From the NCBI GenBank assembly GCA_932521035.1, contig OW051492.1:7626001-7690000 (forward strand): a stretch of DNA of 64,000 nucleotides. Direction: 5' to 3'. Below the pieces are notes generated by a model. That model was given only the letters and a program-made list of their open reading frames with translations. It was not told the origin of the DNA and ran no database searches. Position 1 is the first letter of the stretch. Every line of letters starts with the position of its first letter. The position numbers and the translations under genes were made by a program. Source of the DNA: Oscheius dolichura. Its lineage: Eukaryota > Nematoda > Chromadorea > Rhabditida > Rhabditidae. Of this stretch, positions 43,064-55,731 are shown piece by piece.

Positions 43064-46000
43064 CTAACTGCTGGATACAACTTTGCCTAATGCCTTCTTC
43101 AACTTATGCTGTTCTCGCTTCGTTAGAACTCGGCAAATCTCCTTAGTTCGAGCTTTCATGTTCTTAGCTCTTTTTTCTTCAAAGGCTTCTTGCTAAAAAA
43201 ATATCGTAAGCTCAGGTAGTCATTTAAAAAACCTCTTTAGCTCTTTTAGCGACATATTTTTTCTTTTCAACGTCCCGTTTTTTATCTATGTCGTTATTAA
43301 TAGTTTTCAGCATGTCCAACATTCTCTTTCTCTTAGCTTCTTCTGGCTCTAGAATGATTGCTGTGTGCTTGGCAATTAATTTGTTTTGCTCCTGTAAATA
43401 ACCATACATGAGTAACGTTAGATAAATACCTTTTGCTCCTTTTCATTGTATGTTGGCTTCATTTTGAACGGTAATCCTTTTTGTAGTTTGTTCGGCACGT
43501 ATAGAGGCGCAGACTCGAACTCTTGTCGTTCGATAGGCTTGTATAAAGAGTCTTCCTTTTGTATAGGTTTTATTCCAAGATCATGGCGAATTTTTCCAAC
43601 TGTTCTCATTCCAACCCATGGTTCACCAACGGAAAGTAGATGATCAATAACGGGCGTGTAGAAGTGGGGAATGGGAACGGAAACCCAGGAACGAAGAAAC
43701 ACCATATCTAAATTGAATTAAGCCGGAAAATTAATAAAATCTAACCGCTCATTAATATTTTGTCCTCGAAAGTCACGCGAACGGATCCGGCTGGCTCTCG
43801 TAGACTCTTTTTTATTTGACCACGTATTCCAGAAACTGTTCTAACTGCAGCTCCTTCAAATTTAGCGGCTTCCAACTGCGTATTAAACATTCCCTATAAC
43901 GTAGTTTTATAGATACGAATTTATAGATGTATGCCCACTTTTACGAAAGCACTCTTTTTGAAGATTTTTTCGGCCGTTCCTAATAACTTTAATTTCTTCA
44001 TGACTTGAGTAGCTTTTTCCATATTAAGTATAGCACCTGTTGCGACAATTCGATACCCAGGCTAAAAATAAAACAATTCAAAGCATTGTCTGAATAACCT
44101 ACAGTATGATCCGACACAGACTGAATGGCTAGGAACCCTGTATTTTGAGCTGTAATAGGCCCCCAAAAGTGAGCATGACAGTGCATATGTTCCGGAGTGT
44201 ATTTTAAGAATCTGTGTCGCATATTATGGTCCTAAACAGTAATTTTATAATAAAATAACATTTCAAATCTACTTGTATCGAATAGACTGCCATTGTTTGA
44301 AATCTCCTCCATCCGCAAGATATAATCAAGGGATCTCGAGACTTGAGGATCCGTTCAAACCAACGATGTCTCTTAATACGCACCTAAACAGCCAAAAAAT
44401 TCTAAAGTAAATGCATTACTGGACCTGCACAACGCCCATATTTTGCTCTCCTGTGAGCAGTCCTCCAACAATGTAAGGAGCCGACGGATCAAAATTATCG
44501 ACGAACTCACAAGGAACATTGTCGAGTTCGATGCGAACATAACGGCCAGCTCGAAAACCTGAAACGGGTAAGCACAAAACGCAAGTGGTACCTTCAACTT
44601 TTTCTCTTTCAGATTCGTCCATTCCGTCAAAAATACTTCTGTTTAATTGTGCTTGCTCTTCCATTTCGTTCTATAGTCTTTATATTTGTACTAGTAAAAC
44701 ACTACCTTTAACGAATTATAATATTTGCTTGTTTCATCATATTCATCGTTGAATTTTTGTTTTAATCGGATTTTATCTTCTGCTCTCCGTTCTCTTGCGG
44801 CCTTTTCTGCTTTTTCCACAGCGGATATTTTTTCTCTCCCCGCTTCATTTTCTTCACTGGACTCCATGTCGTCGTCTACTGCTTCTTCATCTGAATCTTC
44901 CCCGAGCTCATCTTAACAAATTACATAATGAAATTCGTGCACAGTTACCTTTAAGCTCCTTTTCTTCCTGATCTTCCTCAGTCCATGTTCCTGTTACAAA
45001 GCAATCTTGTATAGAATTGCGCACGTCTTGATCACTCCAGTTCAATGATTCTTTAGATGTTGAAGCCATCTGACTATAGGAAAACCCATCCTCTTGATCC
45101 CAAATCTTCTTGCGTGCCTGTTTTCTAATCGTGAATAATCCTTCAGCTATACTATCTTCTTGAGTCTGCTCCAATTCTTCAGATTCATCTATGAAAAAGA
45201 GGAGACATAAAACATAAAAATAAACAAGTACCTGTATCGTAGACTAGTTTCATCCAATTAAGGCGTCCCTGCTTTTTGGGATTATACTGTTCCATCGCTT
45301 TTTTGGCAAGTCCTCCCCAATCATCAGTAAATTCAGTCAATTTCAGCTCATCATGTTGTTCTTGATACTCTTCATCACTCTATTCAAAATTTAATCATCT
45401 AGTAATAACGTACTTCGTCGCTGTCAAATTTATATTTTCCATAATTTTCAGGATGCTCTTCATCATTTGAATCTGAGTGCACATTATAGTCTATTTCACT
45501 GGTTTCCTCATCAGGATCTTCCATATCTTCATCCTAAAAACCGAAAATGCTCGTCGATAAATTTCTTTACCTCTATCTCATCTTCATCATCTATAATTTC
45601 AGAAGTACTGTCTAGTGTTCGTGATTGTTCTCCAGAAACTTCTACTGGCACAGAATTACTAAGAAGCCGCAGTTTCATGTCGTCCATTTTTTCATCCAAC
45701 GTTTTCTGTACCTTTTCAAGCCCTTCAACCAATTCATCTCGTTTTCTCTAAAAATGTACAATAAGATTATCAGGGCCCAACGTTTCAATTACCTGGTAGC
45801 TTTGGACGCCTTTGGCTTCAATGTAAATAGCATCCTTGTCGTAGACAATACCACCGAGACCCGAAAATGGCGCATACACAATACGCTCCTGAATACAATT
45901 ATGCGGAGCTCACTCTTGGATTACCTGCTCATTTAAAGCGCGTTTCTTTCTTTCCTCGGGTAGTGGACAAGGATCAGAAATACAAGTTATGTCTTTTATG

Positions 46001-47232
46001 CGCATATCACCCACTCCGGGAATATGCACCGCAGAATGGTTTTTCAAATGAGCACCATGAACCCAGCCGTAGAGACAAAGAGATCGGTCAATTAACGGAT
46101 TTTCGCGAAGAATCTGAAATTACGATTTAAGTTTCAAGCAAGAAAAATAAACCAACATCGGGACTAGTAACATCTTCATAACGGTCGCAAAGAACATATG
46201 GATGAGCATCTTTCCATACCATCGGCCGAAATTTAGTGACAGAAATAAAGCGAACCAAGTTGTGCAGCTCATTTTTCTTGTAACTGTCGTGAACCATACC
46301 CGTGAGATAGAATAATTTTGCTCCCTAAAACGCATATTGATAAGTTTACTAGACGTACTTGGTAAAGTTCTGTCCAAAACCTATGCTTCATTATTTTCTT
46401 CGTCTTATTAACCTAAAGCTCGCATTAAATTTAGTAATAAGATAACAGACTTTAGAAATTCCATCGAGTAGATCTAAGTGGTTTAATATTCCCAAAATTC
46501 GGGGCATTCCATGGACTTGACAAATATTAAGGAATTCAAACGTTTCCATTTCAAACCCATACGATGCATCTACCATTAGAAGGACCTGAAGGAGATAATG
46601 CCATAAATGAAAAGGCAACACACCAGATCGGCCACCTTAGCGACATCTATCATATGATTTATATCATTTTTAACCTCAACAAACTGCACCCGTCGTTGTT
46701 TTCCAGTGACAATTGTTACAGGACCTTAGAAATTATATTTTAAAACTTGAACAATAAAACCTTTCAGTTCGCCAAATCCTGTTCTCAGATAGTATTTTAC
46801 TAGGCCACGTAATAAAGTGGTTTTCCCAACCTAAAACAAATGTGTTTTTCAACATTTAACGCAAACAGAAGGTACCTTACTAGGACCAACTATTGCAACG
46901 ATAATCGGAGGAGGAAGCACTGGCTTCCTATCTATCATCAAAATATGTTTTTTCCTTTCATTGAGATCGGCAGCCCTACAAACAAGGATAAATGTTACTA
47001 ATTCTTACTTACCTTCTGATAGCCTTTCCAGCGGAAACTGCAGATCGAAATGCAAACGCTTTAACATTGTTCCCTTTTACTTTATTGGCTTCACTGTCGC
47101 GTTTAGCCTTTCCTCCTTTCTTATGAACTAAATGTTACATGAAAATCCATTCTAGTGGAAAAACTTACTTCTATGCAATTTATTTTTTTGACCCTCAAAT
47201 GCTGGTGTTCCACCAGCTCTAGGAGGAGCCAT
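43064..47232 (-). CDS. BMS1: BMS1, ribosome biogenesis GTPase, complete
   Basis: Nucleolar GTPase of the small-subunit processome, needed for 18S rRNA maturation together with Rcl1. Start 47232 ([20 protein letters not shown]), preceded by the acceptor AATTTCAG. The N-terminal G domain has the P-loop [16 protein letters not shown] (around 46890-46800), then [20 protein letters not shown] and the G4-like NHLD in ILNHLDLLD. The AARP2CN-type middle region follows ([20 protein letters not shown]), then a long acidic stretch (about 45800-44750). The conserved C-terminal RIBIOP domain includes [20 protein letters not shown] and [18 protein letters not shown], with a basic tail ending [11 protein letters not shown]. 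Introns are about 40-60 nt. The neighbour upstream on the same strand ends 285 nt away and the next downstream starts 157 nt away. Identification is very secure. Confidence 0.95.
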
Positions 47233-47517
47233 TCTGAAATTTAGTTGTTGTCAAGTAAAGCGAACGGAGCAAGGGCGTGCCGTTAACATAAAAATGTAAC
47301 ACAGACTGAATAGGCGTTTCGCGATATTTGTTGCAAAGCGAATCTACCGAAAAAGTTCAATCTATGTGTATGATAAAACTGAATGCTATAAACAATCGAA
47401 CGTTGAAACACTACAGGTGATCAAATTTATTATGTTTAAAAATTGGCTAAAACGTACAAATGTGAGAAGATATTACAAACGCATATATACACAGGTTTAA
47501 AAAATTCCGAAAAGAAG

Positions 47518-49207
47518 CTAAATTTGAAGATTTCGAAGAGATTGGACAGCACAATACGCTTTATCGGCAGTAGTAGCGTTGGGGCACGTAGAATAAGGAG
47601 TGCAAACGTCCTCACGACGAAGACAACGTGTACCATCTCCACACATATAGACGTCTTGATGACGGCCGAGACATTCTGCAGAGGTGGTCCATATTAACTG
47701 GTAAATGCATCCTACCTGTACAACTGCAATTTATTTCGTCTTCGCCATCAGAACATTGCACTACACCATCGCAACGTACTGTAGAAGAGTGACAGGTAAG
47801 GTCGAAAGAACAACAAAATTGTCCGCTGCCTTCGACTTCCTAAATGTTACAATTACTATAAACATCAACAAAACAAACCTCAACCTTTTCTTGTTCAATA
47901 GGACAAAATCCAGGGCAATTTTCTTCATCGCTGCCGTCTAAACAATCAGGAACACCATCGCAAATTCTATCCTCTTGAATACATGTACCATCACCGCAAA
48001 GAGCGAGATGAGTTCCACTGCATGAACGACAATCGCATTCCTAAAACATTGTAAATAAGCAAATGACGATAAGATGGTTTCCACCATTTCATCACTTCCG
48101 TCGTCGCAGTCAGGTATTCCATCGCAAACGTTGCGGGCTGCGATGCAGACGTTGTTGTCAGCGCACAACTAAACTCAAGATAGATAAGTGACAGTTATAC
48201 AATACTTTGGCTCCTGGAGCACAGACAGAACATTCCCATTCGTCACTTCCATCGGCGCAGTCGTTGTTTCCATCGCAAATGGCATCCTTAGGTAAGCAAA
48301 TATCCATACCATTTGATCGTTTGCACTGATGTTGGCCTTCGTCGCATTCCGATTCTGAACGCCACTAATTAGATAATAAAAATCATAAAATATACTGCAA
48401 TAATTGGTCTCGTCAAAATGATCCACACAATGACGGATTCTATCGCATAGATGTGAACCGTGTAGACAAAGCTTATCCTCTCCCTGTAAGTTGCATGAGG
48501 CCCATGTTTGACAGCTTTGGCAATCTCTTTCGTCAGATCCATCAGGGCAGTCATTGATGCCATCGCAGCGCTTAGCGGTACTAATTACAATAGATGGTTC
48601 ATTCAAACAAGCGAAGCCCATTCCGATGCACATAGAGATATTTGGCGGGTAGAGTGCCGTTATGGGTATTCCGTGTACCATGGCCGGAAGCAGTTCAGCT
48701 TCCTCGGTTTCGTTGTCAGGTAGTATTTTTGTTAAATGACGTTGCGCCTATAAAATTATATTAGATTAACTATTATAATGCAGCATACATTAACTTCGTC
48801 AAATTTGGAAACCAGAGGCTGAGTTTCACTAGAAACAGCATTAGTTAACACAAAAATGGCCGGAATGAGGGCAAGAAGAAGAGCCACAGTCATGCATATG
48901 GTGATTACCAGTAAAATAGCTGGCATCTAAATAACAGTACAGTGTTTCATGTACAGTGAATACCTTTCCAACACATGAACAGCAAGTGTTACTAACAAAA
49001 TCTCTGAACTGGTTCAGGCGTGATTGAACGCCTGAGCCTACCCTAAAGAAACAAGATCTGTATTGGTTAGAGTAATTCGTACGCTTTGTTGTTTGCAACC
49101 GACCCTGACCCAGCTTCTTCTATGTCCATAGCTGCAACAGATCTTTTTCCCTCGGAGTTCTCTCTAAGCGGAATATTATGCGAGATCGGCTCCTCGGGAA
49201 TTGACAT
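47518..49207 (-). CDS. Type II single-pass membrane protein with LDL-receptor class A repeats
   Basis: The start at 49207 ([17 protein letters not shown]) follows the acceptor GTTCAG by 5 nt. There is no signal peptide. A cytoplasmic segment with a CCSC cluster precedes one transmembrane helix ([20 protein letters not shown]), giving type II topology. The ectodomain has about six LDLa modules with the C.d..DC.DGSDE calcium-binding signature (for example [77 protein letters not shown]) and a final cysteine-rich module ending SLRNLQI. No protease or EGF domain is seen, unlike corin or LDLR. Function is unknown; endocytic or ligand-binding roles are typical of LDLa proteins. It may head an operon with BMS1 and the Tim17-like gene. 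Confidence 0.82.
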
Positions 49208-49681
49208 GAGTCCTGAACGTATTTTGTAAGTTACAACAATCCGGTGAGAAGAGAATTAAAACATAATTAGCTCAGCTTTCCTAATGTTGTGCATTCTACG
49301 TGTATCGTTTTACTAAATCTTGCTAACTTTTATAATTTCAACTAACTAAACGTTTGATCTCAAAAGTGACTACAAAACGGGCAGAAAGAGCGAAATTTTG
49401 GGCCGAAATTTACACACGAGCCAAACAGACGAAATGAAAGGAAAGAAAAAGAAAATGAAGATCAGGGCTCCACTGTTCTTCAGGCTACTAACCGCGCATT
49501 TCACGATTTCAAATATTTCAGTTTACATTTTCATCACTCAGAAATCCCTGCTCTCATTTTCTTTTCACAGTTGACCAACAAGTACTCGTTTTGTCGCATT
49601 CAGCTAGACGAGTGCTATTTACCCATAAATTTCCTGTTATGTATCATTGCAACATATGTATTGTTTTAGGTCTGGAATCAA
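49208..49681. promoter_or_regulatory. Divergent promoter region
   Basis: 474 nt separate two genes transcribed away from each other, the LDLa protein (minus) and the coiled-coil protein (plus). Both starts are preceded by acceptors (GTTCAG and TGTTTTAG). No coding signal lies between them, so it probably acts as a shared bidirectional promoter. Confidence 0.5.
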
Positions 49682-51206
49682 ATGGATGTCGGGAATCCTG
49701 ATTTTTGCCCAGAGGATTACTTGTTTAGAAAACTAGCTGAAAATTTTGACTACATCAAAAATAAAAATGTAAAGGTGGTGTGTAGATTTTTTCGTCCTTA
49801 TTTTAATTTAGGTTCAGGTTGCCTTGTGTAACAGTTGGTCTACCGAACTCCGGAAGAATAATTACAATTATACTGTTCACTGGGTGCGTAAATGGGTAGC
49901 AGACATCATGCGCATGCTGAAACAAGTGTGTTTCAATGAACACAAATTAACGGCACTGTTTAGGGTCTAATTCCCGGATTTGCACAGACGGAAGAGCTTG
50001 TACATATGGCTCAAGAAATGGTAATGAAATCGGATAACTTATACCGAAATACCTCTGGAAATGGTTTTACCTGTTGACAGGCAGTTTTAATATGATCGAT
50101 TTGCAGTTCAAGTGCTGACGACACCCTATTCTGAAGCTGAACAGGAAACTATTGTTGCCCGTATAGCTGAACGGGCTGGCGAGCTGAGTGAACGAACTAA
50201 AGGCAGTAAAGTTAGTTGTTTTTATTCGCTTTAAGCAAATGCTTACAGATAAAATTTGTTAGAGATATGGTGGAGGAATTGGCAAAAAAAGGCTTCAACC
50301 GCTCACCTCGTTCCGTTGGACATTGGGTGACAAATGTGCTAAAAGTTCATTTTTGTTATACTGCTCATAGTCGACTTGTTTAGGGAAAATTCCCACAAAT
50401 TCTAAAACAAAGCAGAATGTCTATTATTAGGGATATCTTGACACAGACATTTGGATTTGATAAAGGCACTAGGCAAAACGAACGTTCCTCTATTGATTTT
50501 GACGAAATAATTGCAACACACGGTTTCACAGGTACCTTCATCTAATCTAGTTCTACATGGGGTTTGTAGATGAACTCGTTTGGAAACAACAGAAACCCGA
50601 GCAAAGGGAACAGTCGGTGCCTTCTTATGCGGAGGTTTTCGCAATCCTTTTAAAATCCATAAAACTTATATCAGGAATTTAGCGAAAGCTACACTAACAC
50701 ATCGACTGATGATGGTAGCCATCATATTGTGAAAACTACTGAAGGAGATACCGCTCCGATGAATTTGCGCACTCTTCTAGAAATATCGGAGCAGTCCGTT
50801 GAAGTTATAAATTGTACGATTACAGTGATACCTCTATTAAAATATTTGTCAGGTAATCCATTTGTGAATGACCTCGCCTGTCCTCCATTGGAAAATATGG
50901 ATAGAATTGCAATGTAAGTACTTTTTTCGTATCCGACTTTATTGTATTGTAAATTCTTTGTTAGGAAACAGTCTTCTACTCCTTGCTTTCAGGGATGACA
51001 GCGATGTTCTGAAGAGATATCAGGAAAAGAAAATAGCCCTGCAGACCGCACGCAAACGTAAGCGCGTTGCTGAACGCGAAGTAGACGAAATTCGAGAACA
51101 ACTTCGCATAGCAGATACCAAAGTAGCTGTAGAAGCTAAAAAGGTTCATTTTTTAGAAGAGGAGCTTGAAGAACTGAAAGAATATCTTGAAGATAGCAAC
51201 GTTTAA
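49682..51206 (+). CDS. Unrecognised protein with a C-terminal coiled coil
   Basis: About ten exons with consistent phases: the first is 49682-49774, others lie near 49815-49925, 49965-50020, 50110-50211, 50251-50331, 50385-50531, 50571-50639, 50675-50913, and the last is 50995-51206. The product is about 360-390 aa. The N-terminal part reads MDVGNPDFCPEDYLFRKLAE and YTVHWVRKWVADIMRMLKQ, a central basic part has VEELAKKGFNRSPRSVGHWV, and the C-terminus is a strong coiled coil (ALQTARKRKRVAEREVDEIR to LEEELEELKEYLEDSNV). I recognise no family. No signal peptide or TM helix, so it is probably intracellular. The start follows an acceptor (TGTTTTAG) by 12 nt. Confidence 0.65.
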
Positions 51207-51363
51207 CGATCCTTGCCCTCTTACAGTTTGTAATTCATGTTTTATTTATCTCCGTCTTTTTTGATCGATGGTTCTAATCATTTTTTCAAGGACTAATATT
51301 TTTGTGTATCTAATAAATTTCTAAATATTACTCATTTTGTTTGGAACGTCTTTTTACAAACAA

Positions 51364-51474
51364 ATGGTTGACGGCAAGAACCTCAAAAAATGGGTGTTCG
51401 ACATTCCTGATAAACTTCCAACTGCCTTCACTGTGATATCACAGCTCGCCGAGGCCAACACCTCAAAGGTCTAA
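51364..51474 (+). CDS. Small open reading frame of 36 codons with biased codon use
   Basis: Reads MVDGKNLKKWVFDIPDKLPT and on to EANTSKV. Codons are strongly C-ending (GTC, AAC, CTC, ATC) in an otherwise AT-rich, non-coding stretch, as in highly expressed or recently moved genes. The end AAG|GTCTAA could also be a donor, making this a first exon or a copied fragment. Neither partner exons nor family recognised. Confidence 0.35.
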   Translation: MVDGKNLKKWVFDIPDKLPTAFTVISQLAEANTSKV

Positions 51475-53008
51475 AATGACTAAATTGGTTCTGCAGCGAC
51501 CACATGCCAGTTTTTCATATATGCGTTTCTACACATTTTCATGTGTTTTCGATGTTTTATTCGGTCTTATCGACCCCAAATTACAGTAGAACAAAAAATA
51601 AAAACATAACGCAGATTTGAGGCGTAATGGAATATCAGTGAATTTTTGCTCCGAAATAACCCAAAAATAACTTTTTCTTATGATATTCTTCCGTCCGTAA
51701 CTTAAAATGCTACCCATAATGAGGCTAATCGATTAAAAATAAAAAAGATTGGATGTCACAGTTTTGAGAACGAAATTGTCAAAGATTTTGACCGATTTTT
51801 CAAAAAATCGACGTTGGATGGAAACGGTTGTAAACAGCGGACCAATAGCGTTTTTGTATTGGAGATTACGGGGGTATCCAACTTTGTAGACGTTTAGTAG
51901 CTTCATCCAGACATACATTTTTATAGTTCTTGGGTTTCTTCGATGCAGAAAAAAATTCTGATCCGGAAGTAATTTTGGCACGAAAATCTGTTCTGGTTTT
52001 GATATGGAAAAACACGAAAAACTCATATCTTTTTTATGGTACATTTATATGAACCCCAAAAATTACTTCCGGGCCATTAAAATATGCTCTTTCGAATGCA
52101 ATTTACAGAAAATTATATAAATATGCAGTTCTCTCTACTAAACGTCTACAAAGTTGTTCTAGCTGCAGTACTAAAATTGCGCTGGTCCCGGCACGATGAC
52201 GGTGGCGGGGGACGTTGTTCAGCGGCGGCGAGCTGTGATATACAATGGCGATCGTCTGAAGATGTGAAACCAATTTCATGATGAAAAAAAAATTTACGCT
52301 CTAGGAAATTCATACAGTGTTATAAAAATTGAGTTAAAATGTAAAGTGAAGTGTAAAAAAATATAGTAACATGGTAAAAGGTCTAAAATATCAAACTTAG
52401 TGGATACTAAAAATGAATCTAAAGATTCGTTTCAGGTAAAGTCATCAAACAAGCAAATCGTGGGGAAGATATTTCGCGAAGTATGGGTGACAAAGGAGTG
52501 CGTAAATCAATGTCCGAAAAGCGTGTCTGCAAAAAGTAAACGTGAACAATAAATATTATGAAGTTACATCATTTGGTGGGGCATCCCCAGCTGCGGTGCC
52601 ACCTCGATATATCGACAAACAATAACTCTCGTTCTCATTATTTGGCGATGAAGTAAAAAGAGGTGAATGCATGCTGGTCATAGGCCGAAACGTTGACAAA
52701 GGAAAATCAGCTAAACGAGTAGGTTGGCAAAGAAAGAAAAAGATAGTACCCCGAGCCGATTCGACGTTTTCGGGAGATAAACTTAATGAACTTGGAGTAT
52801 TTGAAGAAACCGGGCTGCTAACTTCTCTACTATGTGAAGGTGAACTATTGGCGGATCTTCGACTAAATGTGTCTGGCTAAACTAATGATAGATGTGTGAG
52901 CAAAACTAACGGATATCATTTGTGGGTTCAGGTCAGCATCTCTCGCTGTAAAAACAATTTCTTGAGCGTTACAGCAAAATGGTCTCTAAACTTGTAACTA
53001 CCATAAAC
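51475..53008. other. AT-rich region without a supported gene, containing an inverted repeat
   Basis: About 1.5 kb. An inverted repeat occupies about 51872-52160. A GC-rich island at 52170-52250 and an open stretch at 52671-52880 (beginning MLVIGRNVDKGKSAKRVGWQ) stand out, but the latter has no splice partners or recognisable motif. It may be relic coding sequence. Confidence 0.4.
51872..52160. repeat. Palindromic (foldback) sequence
   Basis: CAACTTTGTAGACGTTTAGT (from 51879) recurs in inverse as ACTAAACGTCTACAAAGTTG (ending about 52156). Nested inside, TCCGGAAGTAATTTTGG (51961) and its inverse CCAAAAATTACTTCCGG (about 52057) face each other. The arrangement suggests a small MITE or foldback element of about 280 nt unrelated to the one at 39068-39719. 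No coding capacity. Confidence 0.65.
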
Positions 53009-53787
53009 CTACAAACTAACGGATAGTGATTGAATAATGTCATCACGGAGGGAGCGACTTTGTTCTCTATGAGTTTGCTCTAGCTGGTCAACAATGAAAA
53101 CAAGCTAAAACCAATGTTATTGTGATCGAATTACTTAGAAATCTAACTTTGTGATGCTTCTGCCATTCGTGAAATTGTTGAAAATGGAATAACGCAGTAG
53201 ATGCGTACCAGAAAAATATCGTCACAGTTATTATAAAAGCAAGTCCGAGCATTGCAAATGCTTCTACAGGAAATATACATTTACAAGTAATTCACCTCCT
53301 GGAGGAAAATCTCCTGGTTGTACAGTTGCGGCATCTTCCATGGCTCCTTTAATACAGTAATAGATCAACAAAGCGGCTAAAGGTGTAAAAAACAATACAG
53401 TAGTAAAATCCGCAGGAAGACTACGAAAATTTCTGTAATTCCATCCTCTTAACCGAAGATAGGCGTATAGGTTTTGGTTCTTTCTTAAGTAAATATAATA
53501 AACTACAAACAAACAAAACCTACGTTCCGTATTGGAAGCGAAACTTACAAAGCTCACAATGGGTAGTCTTCGAGATATATAGCCAATGTTCCAAACAGCT
53601 TTTATGAAAAAGTCCCATTGTACCTCTAAAAAGGTTTAACTTATAAGAAATGAAAAATATCGCACTTGCAATGACAAGGTGATATCAACGGCTCTCCTTC
53701 TGTTTTTCCCATATACGGAATTGAGCATTCTCCGCACAAACATACTCTACACACTGCAGGTCCAAAAGAGCACTCCGAAACAGCCAT
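53009..53787 (-). CDS. MARCH-type RING-CH E3 ubiquitin ligase, membrane-anchored
   Basis: Exons: 53787-53666, 53625-53524, 53483-53296, 53263-53148, 53104-53009; 624 nt, 207 aa. The RING-CH (RINGv) zinc ligands are CRVC, then [20 protein letters not shown], then [11 protein letters not shown], a C4HC3 pattern that matches MARCH proteins. Two TM helices follow ([18 protein letters not shown] and [18 protein letters not shown]), then a helical tail ([10 protein letters not shown] to IIQSLSVSL). Size and two-TM layout resemble MARCH2/3, which ubiquitinate membrane proteins in the endosomal pathway. The start follows an acceptor (ATCATTAG) by 4 nt. Target proteins are unknown. Donors and acceptors were chosen by phase and give a whole-codon sum. 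Confidence 0.87.
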
Positions 53788-54244
53788 TCAACCTAATGAT
53801 ATAGCATGAGAAATATGAAATACACACATTAGTAAAATCACAAAGAAATAAAGATAAAGGACTTTCACAACGCTGGAATAGTGCATTTGATCAGCAGCGC
53901 ACCTATAGGATATCGGCAGGACGTAAGATATGAATTTTCAAAATGAAGGGAAGGGTCCTAAAGGATGTTGAAGGAGTACACCTTCTCAATGGAATTCGCC
54001 AGGGAAATAATTTTTCCCTCAAGTCAAAAAATTCCGACATCGGAATTTTTCCCCCGGATCCAAAAATTCTGATGACGATTTTCCGCGCCATGTCTCCTTG
54101 AATCATGCATTTTTCGTTTTCCTGTTTCTCTTTTCTACTTTTCCTACATTTATATTTTTTGTCTTGTTTTGCTTTGTACCGAACTCAACAAACTCTCGAT
54201 TTCATCACGCCTTGTTACATACATGTTTTTATTTCAGTTTCAAA
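53788..54244. promoter_or_regulatory. Divergent promoter region between MARCH ligase and histone H3
   Basis: 457 nt. The right end carries an acceptor (TTTATTTCAG, 54228-54237) 7 nt before the H3 start, for a 5' UTR intron or trans-splicing. Such processing is typical of replacement-type rather than S-phase histone genes. No stem-loop or coding signal was noted. Confidence 0.4.
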
Positions 54245-54793
<549 letters not shown>

Positions 54794-55731
54794 AGAGCCG
54801 AGAACAAACGCAACGCAACCATCAAAGCAACTTTTTACGTCCAAACGGTCCTCATTAGGACCATAATTACTTGATTTCGAGCTATACATAATAAACATAT
54901 TTCTAATAACCTTGTGTAATTTTGTTTTTTTTTTTGTTTTGGGGAAAAAGGGTTGGAGAAGTCTTCTTGGTTGTTCAAGCTCTGAACGGTTCGGTGATCT
55001 ATTACTGTTGGACATGTGCTTCATATCACATATAAGACTTGTTCGAGCACTAGGTTCCCTCGCCTGCTTAGGTCTAGCCTGGAAGAAGAGGTAGCGAACA
55101 GCTGTCCGACATTTTACGGGGATTCCTTCTGACTTATTCCATTCTTGCAAGCTCGGCATTGAAATGACCAGCTGAGCGTATCACTTCAGCCATCTTACTG
55201 ACCCCAATTGTTCAGATCGGTATCGGTCGTTGCCGAACACCCTTCGAGCTGAAAGATTTGAACTGGGTCTTGAAATGAAAGAAAAAGTGATCATTATAAT
55301 TACTACCATTGAATACAATAGCAAGCAACCTGGGAATTTTTCATTTCGGTAAAACCAGAGATTCTATGGTATTGTGTAAATCGACTGTTCCACGTTGCCG
55401 AATGCTGGTAATTTTTTTGTCGTTCTAAACCTACTCTCACCACAGACTGCAACTTTCTCGATCTCTTTAGAATCCGTGACAAATTTTACGACTGTTTTCC
55501 ATCGACTAGAGGTCATCTGGACTTCTTTACGACTTCTCCATTTCCTTTTTCTATTTCTTCTGCTTTTTTTCTCTCGAGTTAATTATCCTTGAAAAGAACT
55601 CGTCCACTCGGATGACCTAAGGTGGCAAGAGTGAGGTCAGTTGAGTGAGTGTGCCTTTAGGTCGGGCTATTTGCAGTGCGACCCGCCCCCCTGTCCAAGG
55701 CCGCTGCGGCTCCTATCGTTCCGTCCAGGCA
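54794..55731. other. Intergenic region between H3 and the ESRP gene
   Basis: About 940 nt. An AATAAA-like ATAATAAACA at about 54889-54898 probably ends the H3 transcript. The region 54950-55270 is more balanced in composition than its surroundings but shows no convincing frame. Upstream exons of the ESRP gene may lie in 55640-55731, where an open frame runs into the first exon described. Confidence 0.4.

Noticed and set aside
51733-52044. 103-codon minus-strand frame
   Set aside because: Falls within the foldback sequence at 51872-52160 and shows no protein family features.
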